A stretch of 64,000 nt of DNA from Megasphaera sp. AM44-1BH (GCF_003467125.1 NZ_QSFA01000001.1:186001-250000); one strand, 5' to 3'; shown: positions 1 through 8,778, numbered from the stretch's first letter. Notes: generated by a model from the sequence alone, not told the origin. Numbers and translations are program-made.

Positions 1-45
1 GACAGTAAAGTCTGGATGAGAGAAGATAAGATAAGAGTGTATCTG
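1..45 (+). promoter_or_regulatory. FMN riboswitch (RFN element), 3' part only
   Basis: The first bases, GACAGTAAAGTCTGGATGAG followed by AGAAGA, match the conserved 3' end of the RFN/FMN aptamer. The 5' half lies outside the window. It sits just before a hairpin terminator and ribBA, the classic arrangement in which FMN binding lowers riboflavin gene expression. The identification rests on motif recognition and on the riboflavin gene downstream. Confidence 0.85.
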
Positions 46-60
46 TATTCTTATTGTCAT

Positions 61-95
61 AAAGCCCTGTGCACCTGGTGCAACAGGGCTTTTAG
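61..95 (+). terminator. Riboswitch terminator hairpin before ribBA
   Basis: AAAGCCCTGT pairs with ACAGGGCTTT, with an inner GCACC/GGTGC stem, followed by a short U stretch. It lies between the FMN aptamer tail and the ribosome binding site AGGAGG (about 105-110), so it is the likely expression platform of the riboswitch. The U tract is short, so termination may be partial. Confidence 0.75.
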
Positions 96-116
96 TTATA
101 TATCAGGAGGTTACTG

Positions 117-1334
117 ATGGATACAAAAGAACAAACATATAATACGATTGAAGAAGCAATTCAGGAACTGCAGTCCGGCCGCATCGTCATGGTCGCCGAC
201 GACCCGGAACGGGAAGATGAAGCCAATTTCATCTGTGCTGCCCAGTACTGCACTCCGGAAAATGTCAATTTCATGATGAATCACGGCAAAGGCCTCATCT
301 GCCTGCCCGTCAGCCAGGAATATGCCCATAAGCTGGGACTATTCCCTATGGTAGGAGAAAACACCAACAACAACCACACGGCATTTACCGTTTCTATCGA
401 CTATAAAGATACCGATTCGGGCATCACGGCAGAAGACCGGGCCCGCACCATCCAGAAAGCTGCCACCGACTCCATTTCCGCCGACGATTTTACCCGTCCG
501 GGCCATGTATTCCCCCTGACAGGCGTAAAAGGCGGCGTACTCATGCGCAACGGTCATACAGAAGCCACATTGGACCTCTTGCGGCTGGCCGGCCTGAAAC
601 AAGTCGGTGTGTGCTGCGAAATCCTCGATGAACGCGGTGAAATCATGCATTCCAAGGCACTTTGGGAACTGGCCCGCACGCATCACCTGACCTTCGTTTC
701 TATCCATGATCTGCAAAACTATTGCCGCCGTCACGACAAGCATGTCGTCCGGGAAGCTACGGCAAAGATGCCCACGAAATACGGGGAATTCAAGATCTAT
801 GGCTATATCAATGACCTGACAGGGGAACACCATGTCGCCCTCGTCAAAGGAGAAATCGGCGACGGCAAAAATCTCCTCTGCCGTGTTCATTCTGAATGCC
901 TGACCGGCGATGTCTTCGGTTCCTGCCGCTGCGACTGCGGCGAACAGCTGGCAGCCGCCCTGACCCAGATCAATAAAGAAGGGCGGGGGATTCTCCTGTA
1001 CATGCGCCAGGAAGGACGGGGCATCGGCCTCATCAACAAACTCAAAGCATACGCCCTGCAGGAACAGGGGTATGATACGGTAGAAGCCAATGAAAAACTG
1101 GGCTTTGCCCCGGATCTCCGGGAATACTGGATTGGTGCCCAGATACTCCAGGACCTGGGTGCCCGGGAACTGCGCCTCCTTACCAACAATCCTCTCAAGA
1201 TCTACGGTCTGGAAGGTTTTGGCGTCGAAATCGTCGAACGGGTCCCCATTGAAATGCCGGCCCAGAAATTCGATGAATTCTATCTGGAAACAAAGAAAAA
1301 TAAAATGGGCCATATCCTGACTCATCTGAAATAA
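117..1334 (+). CDS. ribBA: Bifunctional 3,4-dihydroxy-2-butanone-4-phosphate synthase / GTP cyclohydrolase II
   Basis: This cytoplasmic 405-residue enzyme supplies both precursors of riboflavin: it makes dihydroxybutanone phosphate from ribulose-5-phosphate and opens GTP. The N-terminal RibB domain has the acidic stretch DDPEREDEANF near residues 28-40. The C-terminal RibA domain (from about residue 210) has the zinc ligands C261, C272 and C274 in the C-x10-C-x-C pattern, then the RQEGRGIGL loop. Length matches the family. The ATG follows AGGAGG at normal spacing. The FMN riboswitch tail and terminator upstream imply feedback by FMN. No ribH follows; a strong terminator closes the unit, so other rib genes, if linked, must lie upstream of the window. 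Confidence 0.97.
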   Translation: MDTKEQTYNTIEEAIQELQSGRIVMVADDPEREDEANFICAAQYCTPENVNFMMNHGKGLICLPVSQEYAHKLGLFPMVGENTNNNHTAFTVSIDYKDTDSGITAEDRARTIQKAATDSISADDFTRPGHVFPLTGVKGGVLMRNGHTEATLDLLRLAGLKQVGVCCEILDERGEIMHSKALWELARTHHLTFVSIHDLQNYCRRHDKHVVREATAKMPTKYGEFKIYGYINDLTGEHHVALVKGEIGDGKNLLCRVHSECLTGDVFGSCRCDCGEQLAAALTQINKEGRGILLYMRQEGRGIGLINKLKAYALQEQGYDTVEANEKLGFAPDLREYWIGAQILQDLGARELRLLTNNPLKIYGLEGFGVEIVERVPIEMPAQKFDEFYLETKKNKMGHILTHLK

Positions 1335-1344
1335 AGGATATCTT

Positions 1345-1388
1345 ATACACAAACAGGAGCTGTCATGCGACAGCTCCTGTTTGTGTAT
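1345..1388. terminator. Bidirectional terminator between ribBA and pnuC
   Basis: A 20-bp perfect stem (1345-1364 with 1369-1388) has a four-base loop ATGC. It can end ribBA on the plus strand and the pnuC operon on the minus strand. Confidence 0.85.
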
Positions 1389-1425
1389 TTCACATAAAAG
1401 TTTCCTGCTGCATAATGTACCCGAA

Positions 1426-2145
1426 TCAGGCAGCTCCGCCTTCGTTATCAGCCTCACCACTGGACCACACTTTCTGCGCGTAGACAGCGTTGAAAAGCAG
1501 TGCTGCCTGCAAGGCCACCTGGGACAAGTTTGCCCCCAGTGAACCGATCGTATTGGTTCCCAGCACCATCTGTACTGATAAAATAGTCCAGTAAATAAAG
1601 TTGGCAATATCGACAAAAATCCAGAGAGACCAGTTTTCATTATATTTCAGAACATAGAGAATCTGGGCGATAAAACTGACGACAAAATTAATCGAATCAA
1701 AATACGGAAGCTGGCCGCCTACCTGTGCCAGGACGAACCAGCCGGCAGCCCAGGCAATGAATGCTGCCAGGAATACTTTTTTCCGCGTCCCCGGCTGGAA
1801 GGAATGAGTCGTTTCCTGACGTCCCCACATATACCATCCAACGGGCTGGGAAATGACATAGACGATATCCATGGCAAAGGATCCGTACGCATGGCTGATC
1901 CAGGCAATGTACGTCATAGCGATGCACTGGACAAAGCCGAACATAAACGATATTTTACGGCCTTTCATACCGTATACCAGACAAAGGACCCCGGCAACAC
2001 CGGAAATCATGCCAATAATCGTATCCGGCGCGATGGCATAGACGACAACCTGTAATAAAAGCAGTATCGTGACATAGGTAACTTCAAACCGTTTCCAGTT
2101 AGTAAAGAGCTGGTTATAAACCCAATTATGCTGTGTTGTTTCCAT
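1426..2145 (-). CDS. pnuC: PnuC-family nicotinamide riboside / nucleoside transporter
   Basis: This 239-residue integral membrane protein has about seven hydrophobic segments and the PnuC hallmark aromatic stretch QPVGWYMWGR near residue 100. PnuC proteins move nicotinamide riboside (some members move other vitamins or deoxynucleosides) by facilitated diffusion, with trapping by intracellular metabolism. It is the last gene of a minus-strand operon; its ATG lies 1 nt past the stop of the nucleoside phosphorylase gene, so the two are probably translationally coupled. The exported nucleotidase and the phosphorylase upstream support a nucleoside as cargo. Nicotinamide riboside is the best guess from family membership, but another nucleoside is possible. 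Confidence 0.85.
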   Translation of the reverse strand: METTQHNWVYNQLFTNWKRFEVTYVTILLLLQVVVYAIAPDTIIGMISGVAGVLCLVYGMKGRKISFMFGFVQCIAMTYIAWISHAYGSFAMDIVYVISQPVGWYMWGRQETTHSFQPGTRKKVFLAAFIAWAAGWFVLAQVGGQLPYFDSINFVVSFIAQILYVLKYNENWSLWIFVDIANFIYWTILSVQMVLGTNTIGSLGANLSQVALQAALLFNAVYAQKVWSSGEADNEGGAA

Positions 2146-2146
2146 G

Positions 2147-2887
2147 TTATGCTTCTCCTTCCGGATCGGAAAGAATCTGAAGTGCCGTCACGAGCGAATC
2201 CTGTTCTCCCTTTGCCACGAGATCCGCGCTGTTCACTAATTCATTGACGCCTTCTGCCAGGTCGCCCTGATAGAGGACGACGTTATTCAGGATTGACAAC
2301 GTCTCCATATGGCGCAGCCGGCCGATGACCATGAGGATGCCCGATTCCATATCATCGGCTACGATGCCTTTTTCTGACCAGAAGGCCTCGGTCCTGGCAT
2401 TGTCATCCATATAAAATCCGTCATGGGAGCGGATGATGCCATAAGAGGCCCGGGGAGCGTATTTATGAGCCAGTGCCAGGAGCCGGTAGGAAGGCACGGC
2501 CGGATATATTTCCGGTACATACTTGCGGGACAGTCCGTCATCGCGGACAACGCCTTCGGCAATCACCAGCTGTCCTAAGGGAATGTGGTGCTGCATGGCC
2601 CCGGCAGAGCCGACACGGATTGCCCGCTTTATGCCGACATTGTGCATTTCTTCTACGGCAATCCCCGCTGAAGGTGCTCCGATTCCCGTAGACATGGCCA
2701 GTATCTTTTTCCCTTTGTATGTGCCCACAATGGATTTATACTCCCGGTTATACGCCCAGGGAATGACATGGTCCATCAACTTGGCAATCGTATCTACCCG
2801 TGCCGGATCGCCCATGATTATGGCGGAATCCGTATCAATGTCTTTGGTCAGCTGGGTATGGGGCTGGGGAATTTCTTTTTCTTCCAT
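2147..2887 (-). CDS. Nucleoside phosphorylase (uridine/purine phosphorylase family)
   Basis: This cytoplasmic enzyme of about 246 residues belongs to the PNP/UDP phosphorylase superfamily, which splits a nucleoside with phosphate into base and ribose-1-phosphate. Visible signatures are GDPARV near residue 27 (phosphate loop), RVGSAGAM near residue 90 and DDMESGILM near residue 180, where the Met-Glu pair contacts ribose. Two consecutive ATGs are present at 2890 and 2887; the second is better spaced from AGAAGGAT. Which base it prefers cannot be read from the sequence. Position between an exported 5'-nucleotidase and PnuC suggests it consumes the imported nucleoside and so keeps uptake running. 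Confidence 0.85.
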   Translation of the reverse strand: MEEKEIPQPHTQLTKDIDTDSAIIMGDPARVDTIAKLMDHVIPWAYNREYKSIVGTYKGKKILAMSTGIGAPSAGIAVEEMHNVGIKRAIRVGSAGAMQHHIPLGQLVIAEGVVRDDGLSRKYVPEIYPAVPSYRLLALAHKYAPRASYGIIRSHDGFYMDDNARTEAFWSEKGIVADDMESGILMVIGRLRHMETLSILNNVVLYQGDLAEGVNELVNSADLVAKGEQDSLVTALQILSDPEGEA

Positions 2888-2911
2888 CATATATCCTTCT
2901 TTCGTTCCCGG

Positions 2912-4504
2912 TTACCGGATCGTAATGCGGCCCTGTGGTCTGGCATAGGTATCGCCAACGGTTCCTCCCAGGGCTTCCTTAATATAATTGCGGACAGCAT
3001 CTACATCGAGATAATCGACATCACCGACAGTTACCTTGTCAGGGTCGGTCAGTGCCGAATAGGTATCACCGCCCGATGTCAGATAGTCCGGAACGACGAT
3101 GCAGTACGTGTCATCGGGATTAAACGATCTGCCACCCACTTTTGTAATCGTCACGCGGCTTCCCGGTTTTGCCGGACTGTAATAGGTGGAATGAGGATAT
3201 ACGGTCCCTTTGGCATAGGGTATGCGTGTATCGACTGTATACTCAATGCCCGCTACCTGCGGGAACGCGCCAATGGCCTGAGGCGTCGTACACGTTGCGG
3301 CTTCCAGGATTTCCAGCAGCGTCGATCCTTTCATGGTCACGTACTGCAGATAGTTATGATAGGGCATGACGAGCAGCAAATCGTTTTCTGTGATTTTTCC
3401 TTTATTGATAGAAGCCCGGATACTGCCACCGTTCATAATCGCGCCATCAACGCGGGTATGGGTTAACACCGTTGCCTGACGCACCTGCCACAGGAAAGCA
3501 TCTGCCAGGAAATCGCCTAAATTGGTTTCTTCTGTCCGCACACCAGGGGCACGGGTACCATCCAGCGTCGCAGCTGTCGTGCCGACCACACTGGCTAATC
3601 GCCTGTTAATACGGGCCTGTGCCTTGTCTACCATCGCTTTTACTTTGGGATCTTCTTTATTATAGCGTCCATAGGGATACAGGTCTTCTTTCCATGTCCC
3701 ATCGACGTTCTGAATCACGCCGATGTTGGCCATATGCGCCCCCGTTTCGGCCAGGAGAGCGCCGTTTATGGTGCGGTTCTTTACGACATGATCGTGACCA
3801 TCTATAAAAATGTCAATCCCCTTAACGTGATTGAGTACATCATCCGAGCGGTCACCGGCTGCATCGGGTGCACTGCCCAGATGTCCCAGGGCTATGACCA
3901 GATCACAGTTCTCATTCTTCAAGGCATTGACTTCTTTCTGAGCTGCCGTATACATATTATCTCTGGCCAGGAACGTCAGTCCCCGCGTGCTCTTCGGATT
4001 GGAAGTCGTTACCGTCGAAGGCGTCGTCAGGCCAAATACGCCAATATTCAGATTTCCTTTCCGGATAATAGCGTGAGTCTTCGGTGTAAATGGTTTCCCC
4101 GTGGCATCTACCATAATATTGGCCGACATAACGGGAAAGTGAGCCTGTTTGATGCGCTGTTGTGTCACATCTGCCCCATAGTCAAATTCGTGATTGCCCA
4201 GGGTCATGGCATCGTACCCCGTGGCATTCATAAAATCAATGGCTGTTTTCCCCTTGCTCAGATTGACCAGGTTATTGTCCTGGATAGCATCACCGGCATC
4301 GAGAAGCACTACCTGTTTCCCCTGTGCCTCGAAATCCTTTTTGAGTGCCGCAACGGTTGCCATGCCATTGACGCCATCAGCCCGCTGGTCATAGCCATGG
4401 GTATCATTGGTATGCATAATGACCAGATGAGAATAATCGGCTGCAAAGGCTGAACTGAACAGACAGGTCAGTGCCAGTGTCAGTGCCGCTGTTTTCCGTT
4501 TCAT
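2912..4504 (-). CDS. Exported 5'-nucleotidase (UshA-like metallophosphatase)
   Basis: The protein has about 530 residues with a clear signal peptide (KRKTAALTLALTCLFSSAFA), so it acts in the periplasm. The metallophosphatase domain starts with HTNDTHG, continues with DAGDAIQDNN and GNHEFDYG, and ends with GHDH, the standard two-metal ligands of this family. The C-terminal half is the 5'-nucleotidase substrate domain with the NGGSIR motif. The ATG at 4504 follows AGGGGTGA; an in-frame GTG at 4513 overlaps that site and is less likely. It should release nucleosides from external nucleotides, possibly including NMN, for the PnuC transporter in the same operon. Confidence 0.92.
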   Translation of the reverse strand: MKRKTAALTLALTCLFSSAFAADYSHLVIMHTNDTHGYDQRADGVNGMATVAALKKDFEAQGKQVVLLDAGDAIQDNNLVNLSKGKTAIDFMNATGYDAMTLGNHEFDYGADVTQQRIKQAHFPVMSANIMVDATGKPFTPKTHAIIRKGNLNIGVFGLTTPSTVTTSNPKSTRGLTFLARDNMYTAAQKEVNALKNENCDLVIALGHLGSAPDAAGDRSDDVLNHVKGIDIFIDGHDHVVKNRTINGALLAETGAHMANIGVIQNVDGTWKEDLYPYGRYNKEDPKVKAMVDKAQARINRRLASVVGTTAATLDGTRAPGVRTEETNLGDFLADAFLWQVRQATVLTHTRVDGAIMNGGSIRASINKGKITENDLLLVMPYHNYLQYVTMKGSTLLEILEAATCTTPQAIGAFPQVAGIEYTVDTRIPYAKGTVYPHSTYYSPAKPGSRVTITKVGGRSFNPDDTYCIVVPDYLTSGGDTYSALTDPDKVTVGDVDYLDVDAVRNYIKEALGGTVGDTYARPQGRITIR

Positions 4505-4650
4505 ACGTATCACCCCTGATTGTATTATTCTGACATCATATATATTATAAAGTACACTATAATGACACTTTTATTATACACGATATGGGCGGAACATCCA
4601 GACACTTTTTTACAAAAATTTTACGTAATCACAATTCATGACATCCAGAA

Positions 4651-5316
4651 TCATCCATGGAGCAGTGTAAACGACTCTTTATTGTAATCGATGAGCCCAT
4701 CCCGTTTCATCCTGCCTAATTCGGCCGACATGGCTGAACGGTCTACAGATAGAAAATCGGCCAGCTGCTGCCGGTTAAATTCAATAGAAAATGTATCTTT
4801 TCCCCTTTTTCTTGCTTCATGGGATAAATAAGCCATCAGTTTCTGCCGCGTAGAACGCTGCGACATATAACGTATCTTTTCTGTCAGCACTAGATTTTTT
4901 CCGGCAAGAACAGCCAGGAGATTAGCCGCCAGCGTTTTCTGACTTTCTGTCAGCGTCGTACGGCCGCCCAGAACATGGCGGAGATCAATGAACAGGATTT
5001 CACTCTTTTCTACGACCATGACATCGACAGCAGAGCAGGAACCGGGAAGGCTGGCAAATGCTTCGGCGAACATGCCCCCTGCCGGAACGGAGGCCAGGAT
5101 ATTACGATTTCCCCAATAATCTTCCTGCATGATATGAACACTGCCGTAAAGGACGATACCCAGGGAATGCACTTCATCACCGGCATAAATAACAAAATTC
5201 CCTTTGTCATAGGAACGCACACGACCGCCCAGGCTTTGCAGGAGGCCTTCAATTTCCGTTTCATCAAGCCCCCGGAACAAGGCTGAATTTTTTAATACTC
5301 TTATCTTTTGATCCAT
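4651..5316 (-). CDS. Crp/Fnr-family transcriptional regulator
   Basis: About 221 residues: an N-terminal cyclic-nucleotide-binding-like beta barrel (about 15-115), a long dimer helix, and a C-terminal winged helix-turn-helix (NRQQLADFLSVDRSAMSAEL near residues 175-195). Only one cysteine is present, so it lacks the four-cysteine iron-sulfur sensor of true FNR; its ligand is unknown. The ATG at 5316 follows GAGGTG; an in-frame ATG at 5328 lacks a site. It is divergent from a ferredoxin-like gene, and inverted repeats of the type TTGTTA/TAACAA lie in the shared intergenic region, consistent with control of both genes. Confidence 0.88.
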   Translation of the reverse strand: MDQKIRVLKNSALFRGLDETEIEGLLQSLGGRVRSYDKGNFVIYAGDEVHSLGIVLYGSVHIMQEDYWGNRNILASVPAGGMFAEAFASLPGSCSAVDVMVVEKSEILFIDLRHVLGGRTTLTESQKTLAANLLAVLAGKNLVLTEKIRYMSQRSTRQKLMAYLSHEARKRGKDTFSIEFNRQQLADFLSVDRSAMSAELGRMKRDGLIDYNKESFTLLHG

Positions 5317-5327
5317 ATTGCACCTCA

Positions 5328-5377
5328 TTGTTAGAATAACAACAGATTTTTCCTTCTTATTGTACTATACTAACAAT
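5328..5377. promoter_or_regulatory. Inverted repeats between the Crp/Fnr gene and the iron-sulfur gene
   Basis: TTGTTA-GAA-TAACAA is a perfect inverted repeat at 5328-5342. A second repeat, ATTGT-N9-ACAAT, lies at 5359-5377 and contains the half site CTAACAAT. Both resemble Crp/Fnr-type operators, but the odd spacing is not the classical one. The role in control is inferred from position only. Confidence 0.45.
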
Positions 5378-5442
5378 GTAAACATAAAGTGGCATATACA
5401 AAAATATATGATAAAAGCAGATGTCTTTTGGAGGAAATCCCG

Positions 5443-6177
5443 ATGAAACGTAAAATCATTCATATCGATCAGAGTAAATGCAATGGATGCGGTGCCTGCG
5501 CCCGGGCCTGCCATGAAGGAGCTATTGCCATGATAAGTGGCAAAGCTACGCTGATCCGCGACGATTACTGTGACGGTCTGGGCGACTGTCTGCCGCATTG
5601 CCCGACCGATGCCATTACATTCGAAGAACGGGAAGCCGCCCCTTACGATGCACAGGCCGTAGCTGAACACAAAAATTCCGGCAGTACCGGGATAGGATGT
5701 CCCGGCAGCCGCATGCAAACCCTGCATCAGGAACACACCGGCTGTCCCGGTCAGAAAAGCCAGGTACTGGCAGGAACCGATGATGCAGTACCATCCGTAC
5801 AGCCTTCTCTTTCCCGGCTCCGCCAATGGCCGGTACAAATCAAACTGGTACCAGCCCACGCACCGTATTTTAATGATGCCCGCCTCCTTATTGCTGCTGA
5901 TTGCACGGCCTATGCGTACGGACGCTTCCATGAAGATTTCATTAAGAATCACATTACTCTCATTGGCTGTCCCAAACTGGACGATATAGACTATTCGGAA
6001 AAACTGACAGAAATCATCCGCAGCAATGATATCAAAGAAGTAACGATTGTCCGCATGGAAGTCCCCTGCTGCGGCGGACTGGAAATGGCGGCAAAAAAAG
6101 CGTTACAGCAAAGCGGAAAGTTCATCCCCTGGCGGGTAGTCACTATTTCCCTTGATGGAAACATATTAGATGATTAA
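5443..6177 (+). CDS. 4Fe-4S dicluster ferredoxin-like protein
   Basis: The 244-residue soluble protein starts with a two-cluster ferredoxin domain: CNGCGACARACHEGA at about residues 11-25, then a second cysteine group spread through CDGLGDCLPHCPTDA at about 44-58. Two GCPG motifs follow near residues 87 and 107, and a C-terminal domain contains CCGG near residue 210. I recognise this as a type found next to Crp/Fnr regulators in strict anaerobes, probably an electron carrier or redox-linked protein; substrate unknown. The ATG at 5443 follows GGAGGA at 5430. A strong terminator closes the gene. Confidence 0.8.
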   Translation: MKRKIIHIDQSKCNGCGACARACHEGAIAMISGKATLIRDDYCDGLGDCLPHCPTDAITFEEREAAPYDAQAVAEHKNSGSTGIGCPGSRMQTLHQEHTGCPGQKSQVLAGTDDAVPSVQPSLSRLRQWPVQIKLVPAHAPYFNDARLLIAADCTAYAYGRFHEDFIKNHITLIGCPKLDDIDYSEKLTEIIRSNDIKEVTIVRMEVPCCGGLEMAAKKALQQSGKFIPWRVVTISLDGNILDD

Positions 6178-6197
6178 ACACCTCCTGATACATAAAA

Positions 6198-6246
6198 AGA
6201 AACTGTCATACGAAGCAAATTTCGTACGACAGTTTCTTTTTTTTTA
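6198..6246. terminator. Bidirectional terminator between the iron-sulfur gene and the Lrp gene
   Basis: AGAAACTGTC (6198-6207) pairs with GACAGTTTCT (6228-6237), extended by TACGAA/TTCGTA, and is followed by a run of eight T. The stop codon of the minus-strand Lrp gene lies in the T run, so the structure probably serves both genes. Confidence 0.85.
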
Positions 6247-6693
6247 CTGTACATCTACATTCCACTCTTCTTTTAAAGTGGAAAGGCACATAAATGTCTG
6301 TGATGAGGCGACAGTCGGGATTTCATTGAGTTCTTCCATGAGGAAGTGTTCCAGGTCATCCGGTGTCTTGACCAGTACCTTCAACAGGTAATCAAAAGCG
6401 CCTACGACGTGATGGCATTCCAGCACCTGATTAAATTCGACTACCTTCTGGCGGAATTCTTCTACATCCCCGGACCGTTCCAGGTTGACCATGATGAAGG
6501 CCGTGACGTTATAGCCCGTCTTGCGGCGGCTGATTTTAGCCCCGTATCCTTCAATAATGCCATTGTGTTCCATCTTACGGATCCGTTCTGAAACAGCAGG
6601 TATCGAAAGGCCGACAATCTTACTGATTTCCGTAGCCGAGGCCTTGCCATTCTTCTTTAAAATCGTCAGGATTTTTTCATCAATATGATCCAT
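6244..6693 (-). CDS. Lrp/AsnC-family transcriptional regulator
   Basis: 149 residues, the usual Lrp length. The N-terminal helix-turn-helix (about residues 4-60) contains KNGKASATEISKIVGLSIPA; the C-terminal RAM/AsnC effector domain (about 65-145) carries the GAFDYLLKV stretch. Such regulators are octameric feast/famine switches that bind amino acids. It appears monocistronic. A candidate autoregulatory inverted repeat lies at 6759-6780. Its targets cannot be told from the window. Confidence 0.92.
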   Translation of the reverse strand: MDHIDEKILTILKKNGKASATEISKIVGLSIPAVSERIRKMEHNGIIEGYGAKISRRKTGYNVTAFIMVNLERSGDVEEFRQKVVEFNQVLECHHVVGAFDYLLKVLVKTPDDLEHFLMEELNEIPTVASSQTFMCLSTLKEEWNVDVQ

Positions 6694-6758
6694 TCAGGTT
6701 ACATCCCCCTTACGTTAGTTAATGCAAGATTAAAAGATTTCTGCATACATATATTATC

Positions 6759-6780
6759 TTACATTATAAAGGAAATGTAA
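6759..6780. promoter_or_regulatory. Inverted repeat upstream of the Lrp gene
   Basis: TTACATT and AATGTAA form perfect 7-base arms around 8 bases. On the minus strand the repeat overlaps a possible promoter (TTTACA, 17 bases, GATAAT), so binding there could repress the Lrp gene. This is a candidate only; the area is AT-rich. Confidence 0.4.
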
Positions 6781-6852
6781 ATATATAATTTAAAATTTAT
6801 TGAATTCATTTATAATCAATCGTATAACGCGAGCATGAGTATCATACATAAC

Positions 6853-7911
6853 TCACTGCGCCAGGTGAAAATCTTTATTCAGATCGGAAAAATGGTCCTT
6901 AAACCCGTCTGTCATGTAAACCGTGCCATCCTCCGCCGTTATTTCGCCTTCTGCGCCATCGAGATTTTTAAGGAATTCCATTCCCTTTTCCGGTCCCAGG
7001 ACAAAAATAATCGTCGTAAACATGTCGCTTAGCATGCCGGCGTGATCAACATTTCCGGCAATGACGACAGAATCACTCATAACTCCCGAACGGGACGGCC
7101 GGCCTGTCCGCGGATCAAAAATATGATGATAGCGGATGCCATTCTGAATGAAGTACCGTTCGTAATCGCCTGATGTTCCCAGTGCCTGATTTTCAATGGT
7201 AACGATACCCAGATACGTATCGGGAGATTCGTTCCGGGGATGGCGGATGCCGATTTTCCAGGGCTTGTCCTTACTCGTCCTGCCAACAGCATACATAGAG
7301 CTGGCCCCCATGTTGATAAGTCCGCTCTGAATGTGGTGGGCTTCGTAGATTTTACGTACTTCATCGACAGCAAACCCTTTGGCGATTCCACCAAGATCCA
7401 GACTCATTCCTTCTTTTGCCAGCATGATACTATGATCTTCCGGCCTGAGCAGGATATCCTTATAATTTACCAGAGCCAGGGCCGAAGCTATCTCTGCATC
7501 AGATGGTACATGCTGGTCATCATTGCCAATATCCCACAACTTCGTGATGACACCGACACTGATATCCCAGGCTCCCTGTGTCTTTTCCGAGTACTCTTTT
7601 GAGATAGCAATCATTTCATAGACAGCGGGATCCACCTGGACATAGTCATGACCTGCCGCTGCATTGATGCGGCTTACATCACTGTCCGGATTCTGGGCAC
7701 TGGCCAGATGATCGAGCTGCTGTACCCGTCCGAGGCCTTCTTCGACGGCCTCTTTTGCTTCTTTTCCTTCTGCCCGCAGCTGAATCGTCGTATCCATGGC
7801 TATGGTACTCTTATTATAAGACTGCTCCGGGCGTAAAGAACACCCGGAGCAGCTCATAACGATCAAAAGCGCAGCCATGCTGAGATAACGGGCATAGCGT
7901 TTCAGATCCAT
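6853..7911 (-). CDS. apbE: FAD:protein FMN transferase (ApbE), lipoprotein
   Basis: 352 residues. ApbE attaches FMN through a phosphoester bond to a Thr or Ser of target flavoproteins, in particular RnfG and RnfD. The N-terminus is a lipoprotein signal (hydrophobic LSMAALLIVMS ending in a cysteine near residue 21-24), so the enzyme is anchored in the periplasm where its targets face. The family motifs GGIAKGFAVD (about 175) and the C-terminal region HHIFDPRTGRPSRSGV with the metal-binding threonine/aspartate area are present. It is the last gene of the rnf operon, three bases after rnfB, which fits a dedicated maturation role. Confidence 0.95.
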   Translation of the reverse strand: MDLKRYARYLSMAALLIVMSCSGCSLRPEQSYNKSTIAMDTTIQLRAEGKEAKEAVEEGLGRVQQLDHLASAQNPDSDVSRINAAAGHDYVQVDPAVYEMIAISKEYSEKTQGAWDISVGVITKLWDIGNDDQHVPSDAEIASALALVNYKDILLRPEDHSIMLAKEGMSLDLGGIAKGFAVDEVRKIYEAHHIQSGLINMGASSMYAVGRTSKDKPWKIGIRHPRNESPDTYLGIVTIENQALGTSGDYERYFIQNGIRYHHIFDPRTGRPSRSGVMSDSVVIAGNVDHAGMLSDMFTTIIFVLGPEKGMEFLKNLDGAEGEITAEDGTVYMTDGFKDHFSDLNKDFHLAQ

Positions 7912-7914
7912 ATG

Positions 7915-8778
7915 TTAACCTACGTTTTCTTTCGTTTCTTCTTTCTTGTAGACACCTTTAATCATTTCGCCAATAGCGCCGGTCGGGCACTTGGTCAGGC
8001 AGGTTGCATTGTCACAATGGTGGCAGACATCCTGATTGACGACAGCGAGATGGTCGATAATCTTGATGGCTTCTTCGTCTTTGTGCGAGCAGTTGCGCAT
8101 GCAGGAACCGCAGCCCAGGCAGAGGGCTTTGCAGTTCTTCATAGCCGGAGCGCCGAAATCTTTGGAGCTGCAGCTTACGCTTACTTTTGCACTGACAGGA
8201 AGCAGTTCAATTACGTGATTCGGGCAGACACTGGCGCATTTGCCACAGCCGGTGCAGATGTCTTTGTTGACATGAGGCAGGCCGTTTTCACCCATTGTCA
8301 TAGCACCAAAGGGACAGCTGCGTACGCAGTTGCCAAATCCAAGGCAGCCAAATTTACAGAATTTCGGGCCCTGCTGTACCAGTTTGGCAGCAGCACAGTC
8401 GTGTACGCCTTTGTATTCAAAAGCGAGTTTGGCAATGCCATTGCCGCCACGGCATTTTACATGGGCATATTTCGGTTCCGTTGCTTCGGCGACTTTCCCT
8501 GTCAGTTTGGCAACGACGGCAGCGACAGCTGCTTTGCCAGGTACGCAGAGATTAGGCGGAACATCGGGATCGAGAACGACAGCTTCAGCATATTTCGCAC
8601 AACCGGCAAAACCACAGGCACCGCACTGGCCTTGCGGCAGTGCTTCTTTGACTTCGCCGATGAGCGGATTTTCTTCCATGGCAAACTTCTTATCTGCAGA
8701 AGCCAGGACAAAGCCAAATACGAGGCCAATGCAGGTCAGAATGACGACAGCCATGATCGCGGTTAATGTATAATCCAT
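7915..8778 (-). CDS. rnfB: Rnf complex subunit B, iron-sulfur protein
   Basis: 287 residues with one N-terminal membrane helix, then the RnfB cysteine pattern CGACGFAGCAKYAE (about residues 52-65) ending in a cysteine 16 residues later. Several ferredoxin-type clusters follow (CTGCGKCASVCP, CLGCGSCMRNC, CHHCDNATCLTKCP). RnfB takes electrons from reduced ferredoxin and passes them into the membrane complex. It follows rnfA closely and precedes apbE. Confidence 0.96.
   Translation of the reverse strand: MDYTLTAIMAVVILTCIGLVFGFVLASADKKFAMEENPLIGEVKEALPQGQCGACGFAGCAKYAEAVVLDPDVPPNLCVPGKAAVAAVVAKLTGKVAEATEPKYAHVKCRGGNGIAKLAFEYKGVHDCAAAKLVQQGPKFCKFGCLGFGNCVRSCPFGAMTMGENGLPHVNKDICTGCGKCASVCPNHVIELLPVSAKVSVSCSSKDFGAPAMKNCKALCLGCGSCMRNCSHKDEEAIKIIDHLAVVNQDVCHHCDNATCLTKCPTGAIGEMIKGVYKKEETKENVG

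Noticed and set aside
339..1640. 433-residue minus-strand frame across ribBA
   Set aside because: It runs through the strong terminator at 1345-1388 and is antisense to ribBA.
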